A stretch of DNA of 48,780 nt from an uncultured Pelagibacteraceae bacterium (GCA_902571975.1 CACGED010000008.1:1-48780), one strand, 5' to 3'; positions 30,234 through 39,348 are shown, counted from the stretch's first letter. The notes: generated from the letters alone by a model not told the origin. Translations and numbers: made by a program.

Positions 30234-32495
30234 ATGAAAAAAATAATTTTAAGATTTGTTAGAGATGTATCTTTTGTAATAATATTTTATTTATATGCAC
30301 TTTGCACATTTTCCACAGCTGCTATGTATAGTGATATTAATGTTAAAGGTAACAAGAGGTTATCTGCTGAAACAGTATTAATGTTTTCAGGATTAAAATT
30401 AAATACCGATATTACTAATGAAGAATTAAATAATGCTATTAAAAAACTTTATGAAACAAATTATTTTAAAAATATAAAAATAATTATTTTTGAAAATACA
30501 TTATCAATAGAAATAGTTGAAAATCCGATTGTACAGAGAATAGATATAAAAGGCGTGAAAAACAAATCTATTTTAAGACAGCTTGAGAGCATTACCAAAA
30601 AAAGTGAAAAATATCCTTTTTTAAAGACAAAAGTAAATGCTGAAAGAAATCTTCTATTAAATATTGTAAGAGCAAGTGGTTTTTATTTTTCTGAAATAGA
30701 AACCAAAATTATAAATAATGATAATAACTCGGTTGATCTTATTTATAGCTTCAACCTAGGAAGTAGAGCCATTATCAAAAATATTAATTTCCAAGGAAAT
30801 AAAATCTTTAAGGACTCTAAACTTAGGAATGTAATTAAATCAGAGGAAGGTAAATTCTGGAAATTTTTAACTACAGACAAATACTTAGATGAACAAAAAA
30901 TTAAATTAGATGAAAAATTAATTGAAAAATATTATATAAATAAGGGTTATTATAATGTAAATATAAAATCTTCATATGCAAAAAATATTAATAATAAATC
31001 TTTTGAATTAAATTTTAATATAGATGCAGGTAAAAAATATTTTTTCGAAAAAATTAATATAAATCTCAATGATGATTTTGATGAATTAAATTTCAAAAAT
31101 ATAAATAAATTAGCCGAAGATCTTGTTGGTAAACAATATTCACAAAAAAAACTAGATAATATTATAGATAAAATAAATAAAATAACCTTAGAAAAAGAAT
31201 TTGTATTTGTTGAAGTTAAATACGAAACATTAGTAAAAAATGATAATCAAATAATTGCTAATATAAAATTCAATGATTTAGAAAAATTTTATGTTGAACA
31301 AATTAATATTTTTGGAAATTTTATAACTGAAGAAAAAGTAATTAGAAATTCATTAATTATTGACGAAGGTGATGCTTATAATAAATTTTTGTTTGATAAA
31401 TCAATTAAAAATATAAAATCTAGGCGTATATTTAAATCTGTAAAATCTAATATTAATCAGTCATTAAGTGAAAAACAAAATAAAATTATTGATATTTATG
31501 TAGAGGAAAGCCCGACTGGTGAAATATTTGCTGGTGCCGGCACAGGTACTTCAGGAGCTACAGTAGCTGCTGGTATAAAAGAAAATAATTATCTTGGAAA
31601 AGGTATCAGTTTGTCGACAAATTTTTCTATTTCAGAGGATGAAATCAAAGGAAAGTTTAGAGTTGTCAATCCAAATTTTAGAAACTCGGATAGATCATTA
31701 AATACAACTGTAGAAAGTTCTAACTCTGATTTTTTAAGCACAGGTGGATTTAAAACATCAAGAACTGGATTTAGTTTAGGAACAGGATTTGAGCAATATA
31801 CTGATTTATTTGTCAATTTAGATATTTCAGCATATTATGAAAAACTTGAAACATCATCAACAGCCTCTAGTCATAAAAAAAAACAAGAGGGCGACTATTT
31901 AGAAAACTTACTTTCTTACAATTTAATTTTAAATAAACTTGATCAAAATTTTCAACCAACTGACGGTTATAAATTTGGATTTAGTCAAGTTTTACCAATT
32001 TATTCCGACGATCTATCAATTACTAATATTTTAGATTATTCGAAGTATTATTCTGCAACCGATAATCTTATATTTTCAGGAAAGCTTTTTTTCAAAGCTG
32101 TAAACTCAATTGACGATGATGTTAGAGTGTCTAGGAGAATTTATATCCCTAGCAGCAAATTGCGAGGATTTGAATCAGGCAAATTTGGACCTAAAGATGG
32201 TAATGAGTATGTAGGTGGAAACTTTGGTTCAGCATTAAATTTAAATTCTACTCTTCCTAATTTTTTTAGTGGAAATGACGATATAGATCTTAATTTATTT
32301 TTTGATGCAGCAACTGTGAGAGAAGTTGATTATGACAGTTCACTAGAATCTGATGAAATTAGATCTGCTACAGGTGTTGCAGTTAATTGGTATACAGTTA
32401 TAGGCCCGCTATCTTTTTCTTATGCAATTCCATTGAATAGCGAACCTAGTGATAAAACTGAGTCTTTTAGATTTAGAATAGGAACCTCTTTTTAA
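30234..32495 (+). CDS. bamA: Outer membrane protein assembly factor BamA
   Basis: The Omp85 insertase at the core of the BAM complex. The 753 residues start with a signal peptide (about 1-30, cleavage around TFSTAA), followed by POTRA domains (MYSDINVKGNKRLSAETV onward to about 425), then the beta-barrel beginning near GAGTGTSGATVAAG. The loop-6 motif reads LRGFESGKFGP (about 642-652; family VRGF). The last residue is Phe, as expected for an outer membrane barrel. It is immediately followed by a Skp-like chaperone gene. Confidence 0.95.
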   Translation: MKKIILRFVRDVSFVIIFYLYALCTFSTAAMYSDINVKGNKRLSAETVLMFSGLKLNTDITNEELNNAIKKLYETNYFKNIKIIIFENTLSIEIVENPIVQRIDIKGVKNKSILRQLESITKKSEKYPFLKTKVNAERNLLLNIVRASGFYFSEIETKIINNDNNSVDLIYSFNLGSRAIIKNINFQGNKIFKDSKLRNVIKSEEGKFWKFLTTDKYLDEQKIKLDEKLIEKYYINKGYYNVNIKSSYAKNINNKSFELNFNIDAGKKYFFEKININLNDDFDELNFKNINKLAEDLVGKQYSQKKLDNIIDKINKITLEKEFVFVEVKYETLVKNDNQIIANIKFNDLEKFYVEQINIFGNFITEEKVIRNSLIIDEGDAYNKFLFDKSIKNIKSRRIFKSVKSNINQSLSEKQNKIIDIYVEESPTGEIFAGAGTGTSGATVAAGIKENNYLGKGISLSTNFSISEDEIKGKFRVVNPNFRNSDRSLNTTVESSNSDFLSTGGFKTSRTGFSLGTGFEQYTDLFVNLDISAYYEKLETSSTASSHKKKQEGDYLENLLSYNLILNKLDQNFQPTDGYKFGFSQVLPIYSDDLSITNILDYSKYYSATDNLIFSGKLFFKAVNSIDDDVRVSRRIYIPSSKLRGFESGKFGPKDGNEYVGGNFGSALNLNSTLPNFFSGNDDIDLNLFFDAATVREVDYDSSLESDEIRSATGVAVNWYTVIGPLSFSYAIPLNSEPSDKTESFRFRIGTSF

Positions 32496-33008
32496 ATGAA
32501 AAAATATTTGATTATAATATTTTTTATTTTTAATATATTTACATTTAATGCATATTCTAAAATAGCTTATATAGACATTAAAATTATATTAAATGAGTCA
32601 AGTGTAGGAAAATCCCTTAACTCACACCTAAAGTCTTTGAACTCAGAATATTCAAAAAAATACACTAAAATTGAAAAAGAATTATTAGAAAAGGAAAAAA
32701 CATTATTAGCACAAAAAAATATTATAGAAAAAAATGAATTTAATCAAAAAATTAGAAATTTATCTGATGAAATTAACAAATATAAAAATGATAAAAAACT
32801 ATCAACCGATAAATTAAATAAAATAAAGATTGAAAACACTAAAGAAATTCTAAGAATACTAAATCCGATCATCACTAAATATGTTGAAAATAATGACATA
32901 TCTATAGTTTTAAAAAAAACAAACATAATTGTTGGCAAAAAGGATTTAGATATTACTGAAAAAATAATTAAATTATTAAATGGGGAGATTAATAAGTTAA
33001 ACTTCTAA
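32496..33008 (+). CDS. skp: OmpH/Skp-family periplasmic chaperone
   Basis: Likely holds unfolded outer membrane proteins on the way to BamA. The 170 residues have a clear signal peptide (1-21, MKKYLIIIFFIF... ending NAYSK). The mature part begins IAYIDIKIILNESSVGKSL, typical of OmpH, followed by a long charged, coiled-coil-prone helical stretch (about 45-115). Sequence identity to Skp is low, so the call depends on this pattern and on the position between bamA and lpxD. Confidence 0.85.
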   Translation: MKKYLIIIFFIFNIFTFNAYSKIAYIDIKIILNESSVGKSLNSHLKSLNSEYSKKYTKIEKELLEKEKTLLAQKNIIEKNEFNQKIRNLSDEINKYKNDKKLSTDKLNKIKIENTKEILRILNPIITKYVENNDISIVLKKTNIIVGKKDLDITEKIIKLLNGEINKLNF

Positions 33009-33989
33009 ATGAAAAGGTTTTTTTTTAAAAAAGTAAAAAATATAAAGATAAATGATATACTTAAGTCTTTAGGTCTAAAAAATTTAAAGAAAAATTTTAA
33101 TGTAAATGATATAAATGAATTGAACGAAGCAAATATAAATGACATTTCATTTTATAACTCAAACAAGTATTTTGAATCTTTAAAAAAAACAAAATCAAAA
33201 TTAATTATTACAAATAAAAAATATTTAAAAACAATTCCAAAAAATAAGATGATTATAGAGGTTGATAATGTTTTATTAGCTGTAGCAAATATTACATTAA
33301 CATTTTATCCTAATTCTCTTGATGATTTATTTGATGCTAATGTTAAACATTTAAATAGTAAAAATTTTAAAAATTTAAAATTTGGTTATAATGTACTTTT
33401 GGGAAAAAATGTCAAAATTGGAAAAAACTGTTCTATTGGTCACAACACAATAATCGAACATGATGTTATAATTGGTGATAACTGCAATATTGGGTCAAAT
33501 GTTTTAATTAAAAACACAATTATTGGAAATAATACTAATATTCTAGACAGTTCTATTATTGGCAAAAAGGGTTTTGGGTTTTATCCAGGTAAAAAAAAGA
33601 ATATAAGATATCCGCATATTGGATCGGTTATAATAGGTAGTGATGTAGAAATAGGATGTAACAATACTATCGATAGAGGGTCTCTTTCCAATACAAAAAT
33701 AGGTGATGGTACATTTTTAGATAATCAAGTTCACATAGCACACAACGTAAAAATCGGAAAAAACTGTATAATTACTGGACAAGTTGGGTTTGCAGGTAGT
33801 TCATCAATAGGTAATAGTGTAATGATTGGTGGACAAGCGGGAGTATCAGGACATATAAAAGTAGGCGATAACGTTCTAATAGGAGGAGGCAGTGGAGTAA
33901 TCAAAAATATTCCTTCTAATACAAAAGTAATGGGTTATCCTGCTAGAAATATTAGAAAATTTTTAAAAGAAAATAAATATAATGACTAA
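33009..33989 (+). CDS. lpxD: UDP-3-O-acyl-glucosamine N-acyltransferase LpxD
   Basis: The third step of lipid A synthesis: adds the N-linked acyl chain. The 326 residues have an N-terminal uridine-binding domain (1-110) and a left-handed beta-helix of hexapeptide repeats (I/V-G-x-N, about 118-300). The conserved GSVIIGSDVEIGCNNTIDRG and the catalytic His in VHIAHNVKIG are present. It overlaps fabZ by eight bases. Confidence 0.95.
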   Translation: MKRFFFKKVKNIKINDILKSLGLKNLKKNFNVNDINELNEANINDISFYNSNKYFESLKKTKSKLIITNKKYLKTIPKNKMIIEVDNVLLAVANITLTFYPNSLDDLFDANVKHLNSKNFKNLKFGYNVLLGKNVKIGKNCSIGHNTIIEHDVIIGDNCNIGSNVLIKNTIIGNNTNILDSSIIGKKGFGFYPGKKKNIRYPHIGSVIIGSDVEIGCNNTIDRGSLSNTKIGDGTFLDNQVHIAHNVKIGKNCIITGQVGFAGSSSIGNSVMIGGQAGVSGHIKVGDNVLIGGGSGVIKNIPSNTKVMGYPARNIRKFLKENKYND

Positions 33990-34428
33990 TTTGAACAAAG
34001 AACAAATTAAAGAACTTTTACCTCATAGAGAACCAATGCTTCTTATAGATGAATTAAAAAATATAAAAAAACTTTTTTCTGCAACAGCTATAGTTAAAGT
34101 TAAAAAAGACAGTTTTTTTGTAAATGGTCATTTTCCAGGAGAACCAGTGATGCCTGGAGTTTTGATTGTGGAGGCTTTTGGTCAGGCAGCTGCAGCTTTG
34201 ACTGCAGATGGATTGGATAAAGCTACATACGATAATAAGTTAGTTTTTTTGATGACAATTGAAAAAGCAAGATTTAGAAATCCAGTTATACCTGACTGCA
34301 CATTAGAACTTAATATTGAGGCTATTAGATCACATGGAAGAGTATGGAAGTATAAAGGGACAGCATTTGTAGGTGATAAAAAAATGGCAGACGCACAGTG
34401 GTCTGCAACGATCGTAGACAGAAAGTAA
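33982..34428 (+). CDS. fabZ: 3-hydroxyacyl-ACP dehydratase FabZ
   Basis: A dehydratase of fatty acid elongation. The 148 residues show LPHREPMLLID (13-23) and the active-site stretch NGHFPGEPVMPGVLIVEAFGQ with His50 and Glu64. It sits inside the lipid A gene set, where it competes for the same hydroxyacyl-ACP pool as LpxA and LpxD. It overlaps lpxD by eight bases; a 55-base gap then precedes lpxA. Confidence 0.97.
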   Translation: MTNLNKEQIKELLPHREPMLLIDELKNIKKLFSATAIVKVKKDSFFVNGHFPGEPVMPGVLIVEAFGQAAAALTADGLDKATYDNKLVFLMTIEKARFRNPVIPDCTLELNIEAIRSHGRVWKYKGTAFVGDKKMADAQWSATIVDRK

Positions 34429-34483
34429 TAATTAGTAGTAATAGTTGATAGGTATTAAATTTTAAATTTGTTATTTATTATCT

Positions 34484-35266
34484 ATGATCCATAAAACAGC
34501 AATAGTTGATAAAAAAGCAAAAATTTCTGATAATGTAGAGATAGGACCCTATTGCATTATAGGTCCTGAAGTTGAAATAGGGTCAAATTCAGTTTTACAT
34601 TCGCACGTAAATATCATTGGTAATACAAAAATAGGAAAGAATAACCAAATATATCCATTCTCATCAATTGGAACTCCTCCTCAAGACTTAAAATATAAAG
34701 GTGAAAAAAACTCATTAGTTATTGGTAATAACAATAGGTTTAGAGAGTATGCAAATATAAATCCTGGAACAGAACAGGGCGGTGGAGTGACAAGTATCGG
34801 AGATAACAATCTATTTATGGTATATTGTCATGTAGCACATGATTGCTTTATATCAAATAATATTGTTTTAGCTAACAATGTTCAAGTGGGTGGACACGTT
34901 ATTATTCAAAATAACGCAATAGTAGGCGGAAGCTGCGCAATACATCAATTTTCAAGAATTGGGGAGTCTGCGATGATAGGGGGAATGACTGGTGTTTTGA
35001 GTGATGTAATTCCATTTGGTTTATCAATGGGTAATAGAAATAATTTAATGGGTTTAAATCTTATTGGCTTACGAAGATCAAAAGTTTCAAATGACAATAT
35101 AAAAAAAATACAATTGGCATATAAGTATATATTTAAAACTGCAAGTTTTAGAGATAATATTGAAATGCTCAACTCTGATCTTAAAAACAACGAATTTGTA
35201 AAAATTATAGTTAATTTTATTAATTCAGATAAAAAAAGGCCAATATCACTCCCACCCAATTTATAA
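34484..35266 (+). CDS. lpxA: UDP-N-acetylglucosamine O-acyltransferase LpxA
   Basis: The first step of lipid A synthesis. The 260 residues form a hexapeptide-repeat beta-helix from residue 1 (MIHKTAIVDKKAKISDNVEIG) to about 185, then a helical C-terminal domain. The catalytic His is in CHVAHDC (His119), and GGHV (His138) matches a second conserved His. The preceding gap, 34429-34483, is AT-rich; TTGATA at 34445-34450 is a loose -35 candidate but I see no matching -10. It shares one base with lpxI. Confidence 0.96.
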   Translation: MIHKTAIVDKKAKISDNVEIGPYCIIGPEVEIGSNSVLHSHVNIIGNTKIGKNNQIYPFSSIGTPPQDLKYKGEKNSLVIGNNNRFREYANINPGTEQGGGVTSIGDNNLFMVYCHVAHDCFISNNIVLANNVQVGGHVIIQNNAIVGGSCAIHQFSRIGESAMIGGMTGVLSDVIPFGLSMGNRNNLMGLNLIGLRRSKVSNDNIKKIQLAYKYIFKTASFRDNIEMLNSDLKNNEFVKIIVNFINSDKKRPISLPPNL

Positions 35267-36057
35267 TGATAGGACTTTTTTTAGGAGAAAAAGATTTACC
35301 AATTCAAATACTCAAAAAAATTGAAAGTAAAAAATTAAATTATTTTATTATAGATTTAACAAAAAATAATAAATTTAAAAAAAAAAAGAATAGTTTTTTC
35401 ATAAATATTGGTAAATTCGGTGAAATATTAAGGATTATTAATTCAAAAAAATGTAAGAAAGTTATATTTGCTGGCAACATAATAAAACCCAAGATATCAA
35501 AACTTAAATTAGATTTAAAAGGATTATTTTACATTCCAAGAATAGTTAAAGCATCTAAATTAGGTGATGCAGCAATATTAAAAGTTTTGATTAAAATTTT
35601 GTCTGAAAATAAAATTAAAGTTATAAAATTAAATACATACAACCCAGAATTAACATTAAAGAAAGGAATTTATACGAAAATCAAACCAAATTTTTTGGAA
35701 AAAAAGGAAATATATAAAGGAGTTAATACATTGAAAAAAACTAATTCGTACGACCATACACAAGCAGTAATTATAAGGGACAATAAGGTAATTTCTCGAG
35801 AAACAAGAAAAGGCACAAAAGAAATGATAAAATCTATCCCAAAATCTAAAATTAAAAAGGGAATTTTAATAAAACTACCTAAAGTTAAACAAGATCTAAG
35901 GGTAGACTTACCCACAATAGGAATTGATACGTTTAAAGATTGTAATAAAGTTGGAATCAAGGGAATTGTGGTTAAAGGAAATCAGAATATTTTGTTGAAT
36001 AAGGAACTCTCTATAAAATACGCAAATCAAAATAAATTATTTCTCGTTGCTATATGA
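35266..36057 (+). CDS. lpxI: UDP-2,3-diacylglucosamine pyrophosphatase LpxI
   Basis: Hydrolyses UDP-diacylglucosamine to lipid X; it replaces LpxH in alphaproteobacteria. The 263 residues include the N-terminal GLFLGEKDLP, KLGDAAILKVL (about 97-107), a central NTLKKTNSYDHTQAVII and the C-terminal signature KQDLRVDLPTIGIDT (about 208-222) of the former DUF1009 family. It is located between lpxA (1-base overlap) and lpxB (4-base overlap), as in other alphaproteobacteria. Confidence 0.93.
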   Translation: MIGLFLGEKDLPIQILKKIESKKLNYFIIDLTKNNKFKKKKNSFFINIGKFGEILRIINSKKCKKVIFAGNIIKPKISKLKLDLKGLFYIPRIVKASKLGDAAILKVLIKILSENKIKVIKLNTYNPELTLKKGIYTKIKPNFLEKKEIYKGVNTLKKTNSYDHTQAVIIRDNKVISRETRKGTKEMIKSIPKSKIKKGILIKLPKVKQDLRVDLPTIGIDTFKDCNKVGIKGIVVKGNQNILLNKELSIKYANQNKLFLVAI

Positions 36058-37184
36058 AAAAAATTTTTATTTTAACAGGTGAACCTTCGGGAGACAAACT
36101 GGCATCAGAGGTAATATCACAAATAAAAATTAAAAGAGATGATTTAGAATTTTTAAGTGTTGGCGGAACAAACTTAGAAAAATTAGGCATAAAGTCAATC
36201 TATGACCAAAAAGAGATAACTTTTATAGCTTTTACCGATATATTATTAAACTTTTTTAAAATAAAACGTAAAATAAAAGATACTGTCAATGAAGTTTTGA
36301 AATTTAACCCAGATATTTTATTTAGTGTTGATAGTCCAGATTTTACATTAAGAGTAGCAAAACTAGTAAAAGAAAAAAATCCAAAAATAAAAATAATTCA
36401 TTTTATTGCTCCTAAGGTTTGGGCATGGAGAGAGGGTAGAGTTAAGAAAATGAAGGAATTTTTAGACCATATTTTATTACTTTTTAAGTTTGAAAAAGAA
36501 TATTTTGATAAAGAAAAACTAACCAGTACATTTGTGGGTCACCCTTTATTGGATAAAAAAATTAATGAAAATATTCAAATAAATCAATTTTTAAACAAAA
36601 AAAATATTATATCAATTTTTCCTGGTAGTAGAAATTCAGAGATTAACCATCATATGCCAATTCTAATTAATTTTATTAAAAAAATGAATATCAAGGATCC
36701 TAATTATAATTTCATATTCCATGCAACTGATAAAAATAAAGAACTTATATCAAGTTATGTTTTAAATGAATCTATACAAAATCTAGAAATCATTAATGAT
36801 GATAAAATTAAAACTGCAGTTTTAAAAAAATCAACTTTCGCTGTAGTAAAATCTGGAACTGTTTCGCTAGAAGTATGTAAAATGAATGTTCCATCAATAA
36901 TTATTTATAAGATGAATTTTATTAATTTTTATTTAGCAAAATTTTTACTAAAAATAAAATTTGTTAATATGGTTAATATTATCAATAATAGAGAAATTAT
37001 TCCAGAATTGATACAATCCGAATGTAACCCTGATGAAATATTAAAAAGTGTTTACTATTTTCTAAAAAAACCAGATTTAATAGCAAAACAAAAAAAAGAA
37101 ATACAAAAAACTCTTGAAACTTTAACTTCTCCAAGCTCTTCATCTGAGGAAGCATCAAACATTATCTTGTCATATATTTCCTAA
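36054..37184 (+). CDS. lpxB: Lipid A disaccharide synthase LpxB
   Basis: A glycosyltransferase that joins lipid X and UDP-diacylglucosamine. The 376 residues have GEPSGDKLASEV (8-19), HFIAPKVWAWREGRVKKM (about 118-135), FPGSRNSEINHHMPI and the donor-site VVKSGTVSLEVC. It closes the plus-strand envelope block; its last 15 bases overlap the 3' end of gltX on the other strand, and no hairpin terminator is visible. Confidence 0.95.
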   Translation: MKKIFILTGEPSGDKLASEVISQIKIKRDDLEFLSVGGTNLEKLGIKSIYDQKEITFIAFTDILLNFFKIKRKIKDTVNEVLKFNPDILFSVDSPDFTLRVAKLVKEKNPKIKIIHFIAPKVWAWREGRVKKMKEFLDHILLLFKFEKEYFDKEKLTSTFVGHPLLDKKINENIQINQFLNKKNIISIFPGSRNSEINHHMPILINFIKKMNIKDPNYNFIFHATDKNKELISSYVLNESIQNLEIINDDKIKTAVLKKSTFAVVKSGTVSLEVCKMNVPSIIIYKMNFINFYLAKFLLKIKFVNMVNIINNREIIPELIQSECNPDEILKSVYYFLKKPDLIAKQKKEIQKTLETLTSPSSSSEEASNIILSYIS

Positions 37185-38561
37185 TCTTTTTATTACTTCG
37201 TTTTTTCCAAGAGATAATATTATATCATATATTCCTGGACCAAATTTAGATCCAGTTAACATTATTCGTAATGGCTGCCCAACACCCTTAAAATTTGTAT
37301 TATTTAATTTTATCAAACCCTTAACGATTTGTTCTAAATTTTCTTTATCAAAAACCTCTAATTCTGAAATCTTTTCTTTAAATAAATGTATTATTTTTTT
37401 TGCTTCATCGTTTATCAGTTTTTTATCATTGTCATTAAAAATAACTTTATCATTTAATATGTATTTAGAATTATTGAATATATCTTCAAGTGTTTTTGCT
37501 TTGTTTTTTAAAAATGTTAAAGATTTCTTTATTGTATTTTCTTTTTCTTCTTTAATTTTATTTTTATAAATCTCACAATATTCTTTTAACTTATTGAACA
37601 AAATATCTTCTTCACTATTTTTAATGTAATATTCATTCATAGAAAGAATTCTACTCATATCAAGTTTTGAAGGTGATTTACCTATTCCCTCTAGGTTAAA
37701 AAGTTTTATACTTTCATCTAAGTTAAAAATTTCCTTATCTTTATAGGACCATCCTAACCTTAGAAGGTAATTTCTAAGAGACTCAGGTAGAATTCCAATT
37801 TTTGAGTAATCTTCTAATGTTGAGGCATTGTCTCTTTTTGATAGCTTCTTACCATCTATTGTATGAATAAGAGGTATATGAGCAAATTGTGGAATTTCCC
37901 ATCCTAACGCCTCATATATCTGTATTTGTTTAAAAGTATTAATTTTATGATCATCTCCTCTAATAATATGAGTCATTTCCATATTATGATCATCAACTGA
38001 TGCAGATAAATTATATGTCGGTGTTTCGTCGTTTCTTAAAATAACAAAATCCTCAATAGTATTATTTTCAATCTCCACATCTCCTTGAACTAAGTCTTTT
38101 AGCGTAGAAGTACCCTCTACTTTACTCTTAAATCTTATAACTGGTTTTATATCCTTTGGGGCTTGATCTTCAGCAATATCTCGCCATTTTCGATTATACA
38201 CATAAGGAATTTTTTTTTGTTTAGCTCTTTTCTTTTGTTCTTCTATTTCTTCTGTACTACAATAACATTTATATGCATTTCCATTTTCTAATAACCTTTT
38301 AGCAATATTTACGTGTTCACCAATCATTTTTGATTGGATATACTCTTCACCATCATGTTCAATTCCAATCCATTTTAAAGAGTTAATTATTTGAGTCTTA
38401 TGTTCTTCTTTAGATCTTTCTTTATCAGTATCTTCTATCCTTAAATAAAATTTACCTGATTTATTTTTTGAATATAACCAATTAAATAGAGCTGTTCTTA
38501 CCCCGCCAATGTGAAGAGAACCGGTAGGAGAAGGAGCAAATCTAGTTGCTACTTTTTTCAT
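37170..38561 (-). CDS. gltX: Glutamyl-tRNA synthetase
   Basis: A class I synthetase that charges tRNA-Glu, and in organisms lacking GlnRS also tRNA-Gln. In 463 residues: RFAPSPTGSLHIGG (7-20, HIGH motif as HIGG), THIIRGDDHKINTFKQIQIYEALG (about 197-220) and KLSKRD (239-244, KMSKS motif). The start MKKVATRFAPS is standard. It lies 19 bases downstream of lexA on the same strand, probably co-transcribed, and its 3' end overlaps lpxB convergently. Confidence 0.96.
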   Translation of the reverse strand: MKKVATRFAPSPTGSLHIGGVRTALFNWLYSKNKSGKFYLRIEDTDKERSKEEHKTQIINSLKWIGIEHDGEEYIQSKMIGEHVNIAKRLLENGNAYKCYCSTEEIEEQKKRAKQKKIPYVYNRKWRDIAEDQAPKDIKPVIRFKSKVEGTSTLKDLVQGDVEIENNTIEDFVILRNDETPTYNLSASVDDHNMEMTHIIRGDDHKINTFKQIQIYEALGWEIPQFAHIPLIHTIDGKKLSKRDNASTLEDYSKIGILPESLRNYLLRLGWSYKDKEIFNLDESIKLFNLEGIGKSPSKLDMSRILSMNEYYIKNSEEDILFNKLKEYCEIYKNKIKEEKENTIKKSLTFLKNKAKTLEDIFNNSKYILNDKVIFNDNDKKLINDEAKKIIHLFKEKISELEVFDKENLEQIVKGLIKLNNTNFKGVGQPLRIMLTGSKFGPGIYDIILSLGKNEVIKRLGNI

Positions 38562-38580
38562 GGAATTTATTTAAACTATT

Positions 38581-39264
38581 TTATTGAAAGTTTCTATATA
38601 AAGAAACAAGAATTCCTTGAACTTTCACTCTATCTGGGCCAAAAATTTTTGTTTCGTAATTTCTATTTGCACTTTCTAATGCAACAGTTTTACCTTTTCT
38701 TCTAATTCTTTTCAACATGGCTTCATGATCATCAATTAAAGCTACTATGATTTTCCCATTGTCTGCAGTATCTGCTTTTTTAATAATAACAGTATCACCA
38801 TCATTAATTCCAGCTTCAATCATAGAATCTCCTTGAACTTTTAAACCAAAAAATTCTCCATCTTTTTCAATGTTTACTGGTAGTGGAATTCTTGAAACTT
38901 CATTCTGTATAGCTTCAACAGGAGTTCCTGCAGCGATTTTTCCTAGCACAGGTATTTCTGTATCATAAGAATTATTTAAATTTTCATCATCTAATCCTCC
39001 TTTAATAACGCTTGGAGAAAAATTATTATAAATATCGTTTGCAGATGCTGTTTCAGGTAACTTAATTACTTCTAATGCTCTAGCCTTGTGGGCTAATCTT
39101 TTGATAAAGCCTCTTTCCTCTAATGCACTGATAAGTCTGTGAATTCCAGATTTTGATTTTAAACTTAATGATTCCTTCATTTCCTCATATGATGGGGACA
39201 CACCTGTAGATCTCAACTTTTTGTTGATAAAGAGAAGTAGGTTTTTTTGTTTTTTAGTTAACAT
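38581..39264 (-). CDS. lexA: SOS repressor LexA
   Basis: Represses the DNA-damage response and self-cleaves when RecA is activated. I start it at ATG 39264 (227 residues, [17 protein letters not shown]) because alphaproteobacterial LexA begins there; an in-frame ATG at 39318 would add 18 unmatched residues and run through the operator. The N-terminal winged helix contains [21 protein letters not shown] (34-54). The cleavage site is Ala112-Gly113, the catalytic Ser147 is in GDSM, and the Lys is 185 in AMLKRI. An exact SOS box lies 23-37 bases upstream, so autoregulation is expected. Confidence 0.96.
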   Translation of the reverse strand: MLTKKQKNLLLFINKKLRSTGVSPSYEEMKESLSLKSKSGIHRLISALEERGFIKRLAHKARALEVIKLPETASANDIYNNFSPSVIKGGLDDENLNNSYDTEIPVLGKIAAGTPVEAIQNEVSRIPLPVNIEKDGEFFGLKVQGDSMIEAGINDGDTVIIKKADTADNGKIIVALIDDHEAMLKRIRRKGKTVALESANRNYETKIFGPDRVKVQGILVSLYRNFQ

Positions 39265-39286
39265 AGAACAAATTAAGTACATTGAT

Positions 39287-39301
39287 GTTCTATAAAAGTT
39301 C
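39287..39301 (-). promoter_or_regulatory. LexA operator (SOS box) of lexA
   Basis: GTTC-N7-GTTC on the plus strand (39287-39290 and 39298-39301), read as GAAC-N7-GAAC toward lexA. This direct repeat is the known alphaproteobacterial LexA site, unlike the palindromic CTGT-N8-ACAG of E. coli. It covers the presumed lexA -10 box. Exact match, correct location. Confidence 0.88.
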
Positions 39302-39318
39302 CTTAATTTATACAACAA
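39289..39318 (-). promoter_or_regulatory. Probable lexA promoter
   Basis: On the minus strand TTGTTG (39318-39313) and TATAGA (39294-39289) are separated by 18 bases. The -10 overlaps the SOS box, which fits repression by LexA. The start would be near 39282, about 18 bases before the ATG. Confidence 0.5.
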
Positions 39319-39348
39319 CTAAAAAGCTACAAAAATTGGGGAAAATTT

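Noticed and set aside
33009-35266. Repeated I-G-x-N motifs in lpxD and lpxA as a DNA repeat array
   Set aside because: They are protein hexapeptide repeats of the left-handed beta-helix fold; there is no matching nucleotide-level array and no CRISPR-like spacing anywhere in the window.
39265-39318. Upstream ATG for lexA adding [18 protein letters not shown]
   Set aside because: The extra residues have no match to LexA and would be encoded across the SOS box and promoter; the family start MLTKKQ is at 39264.
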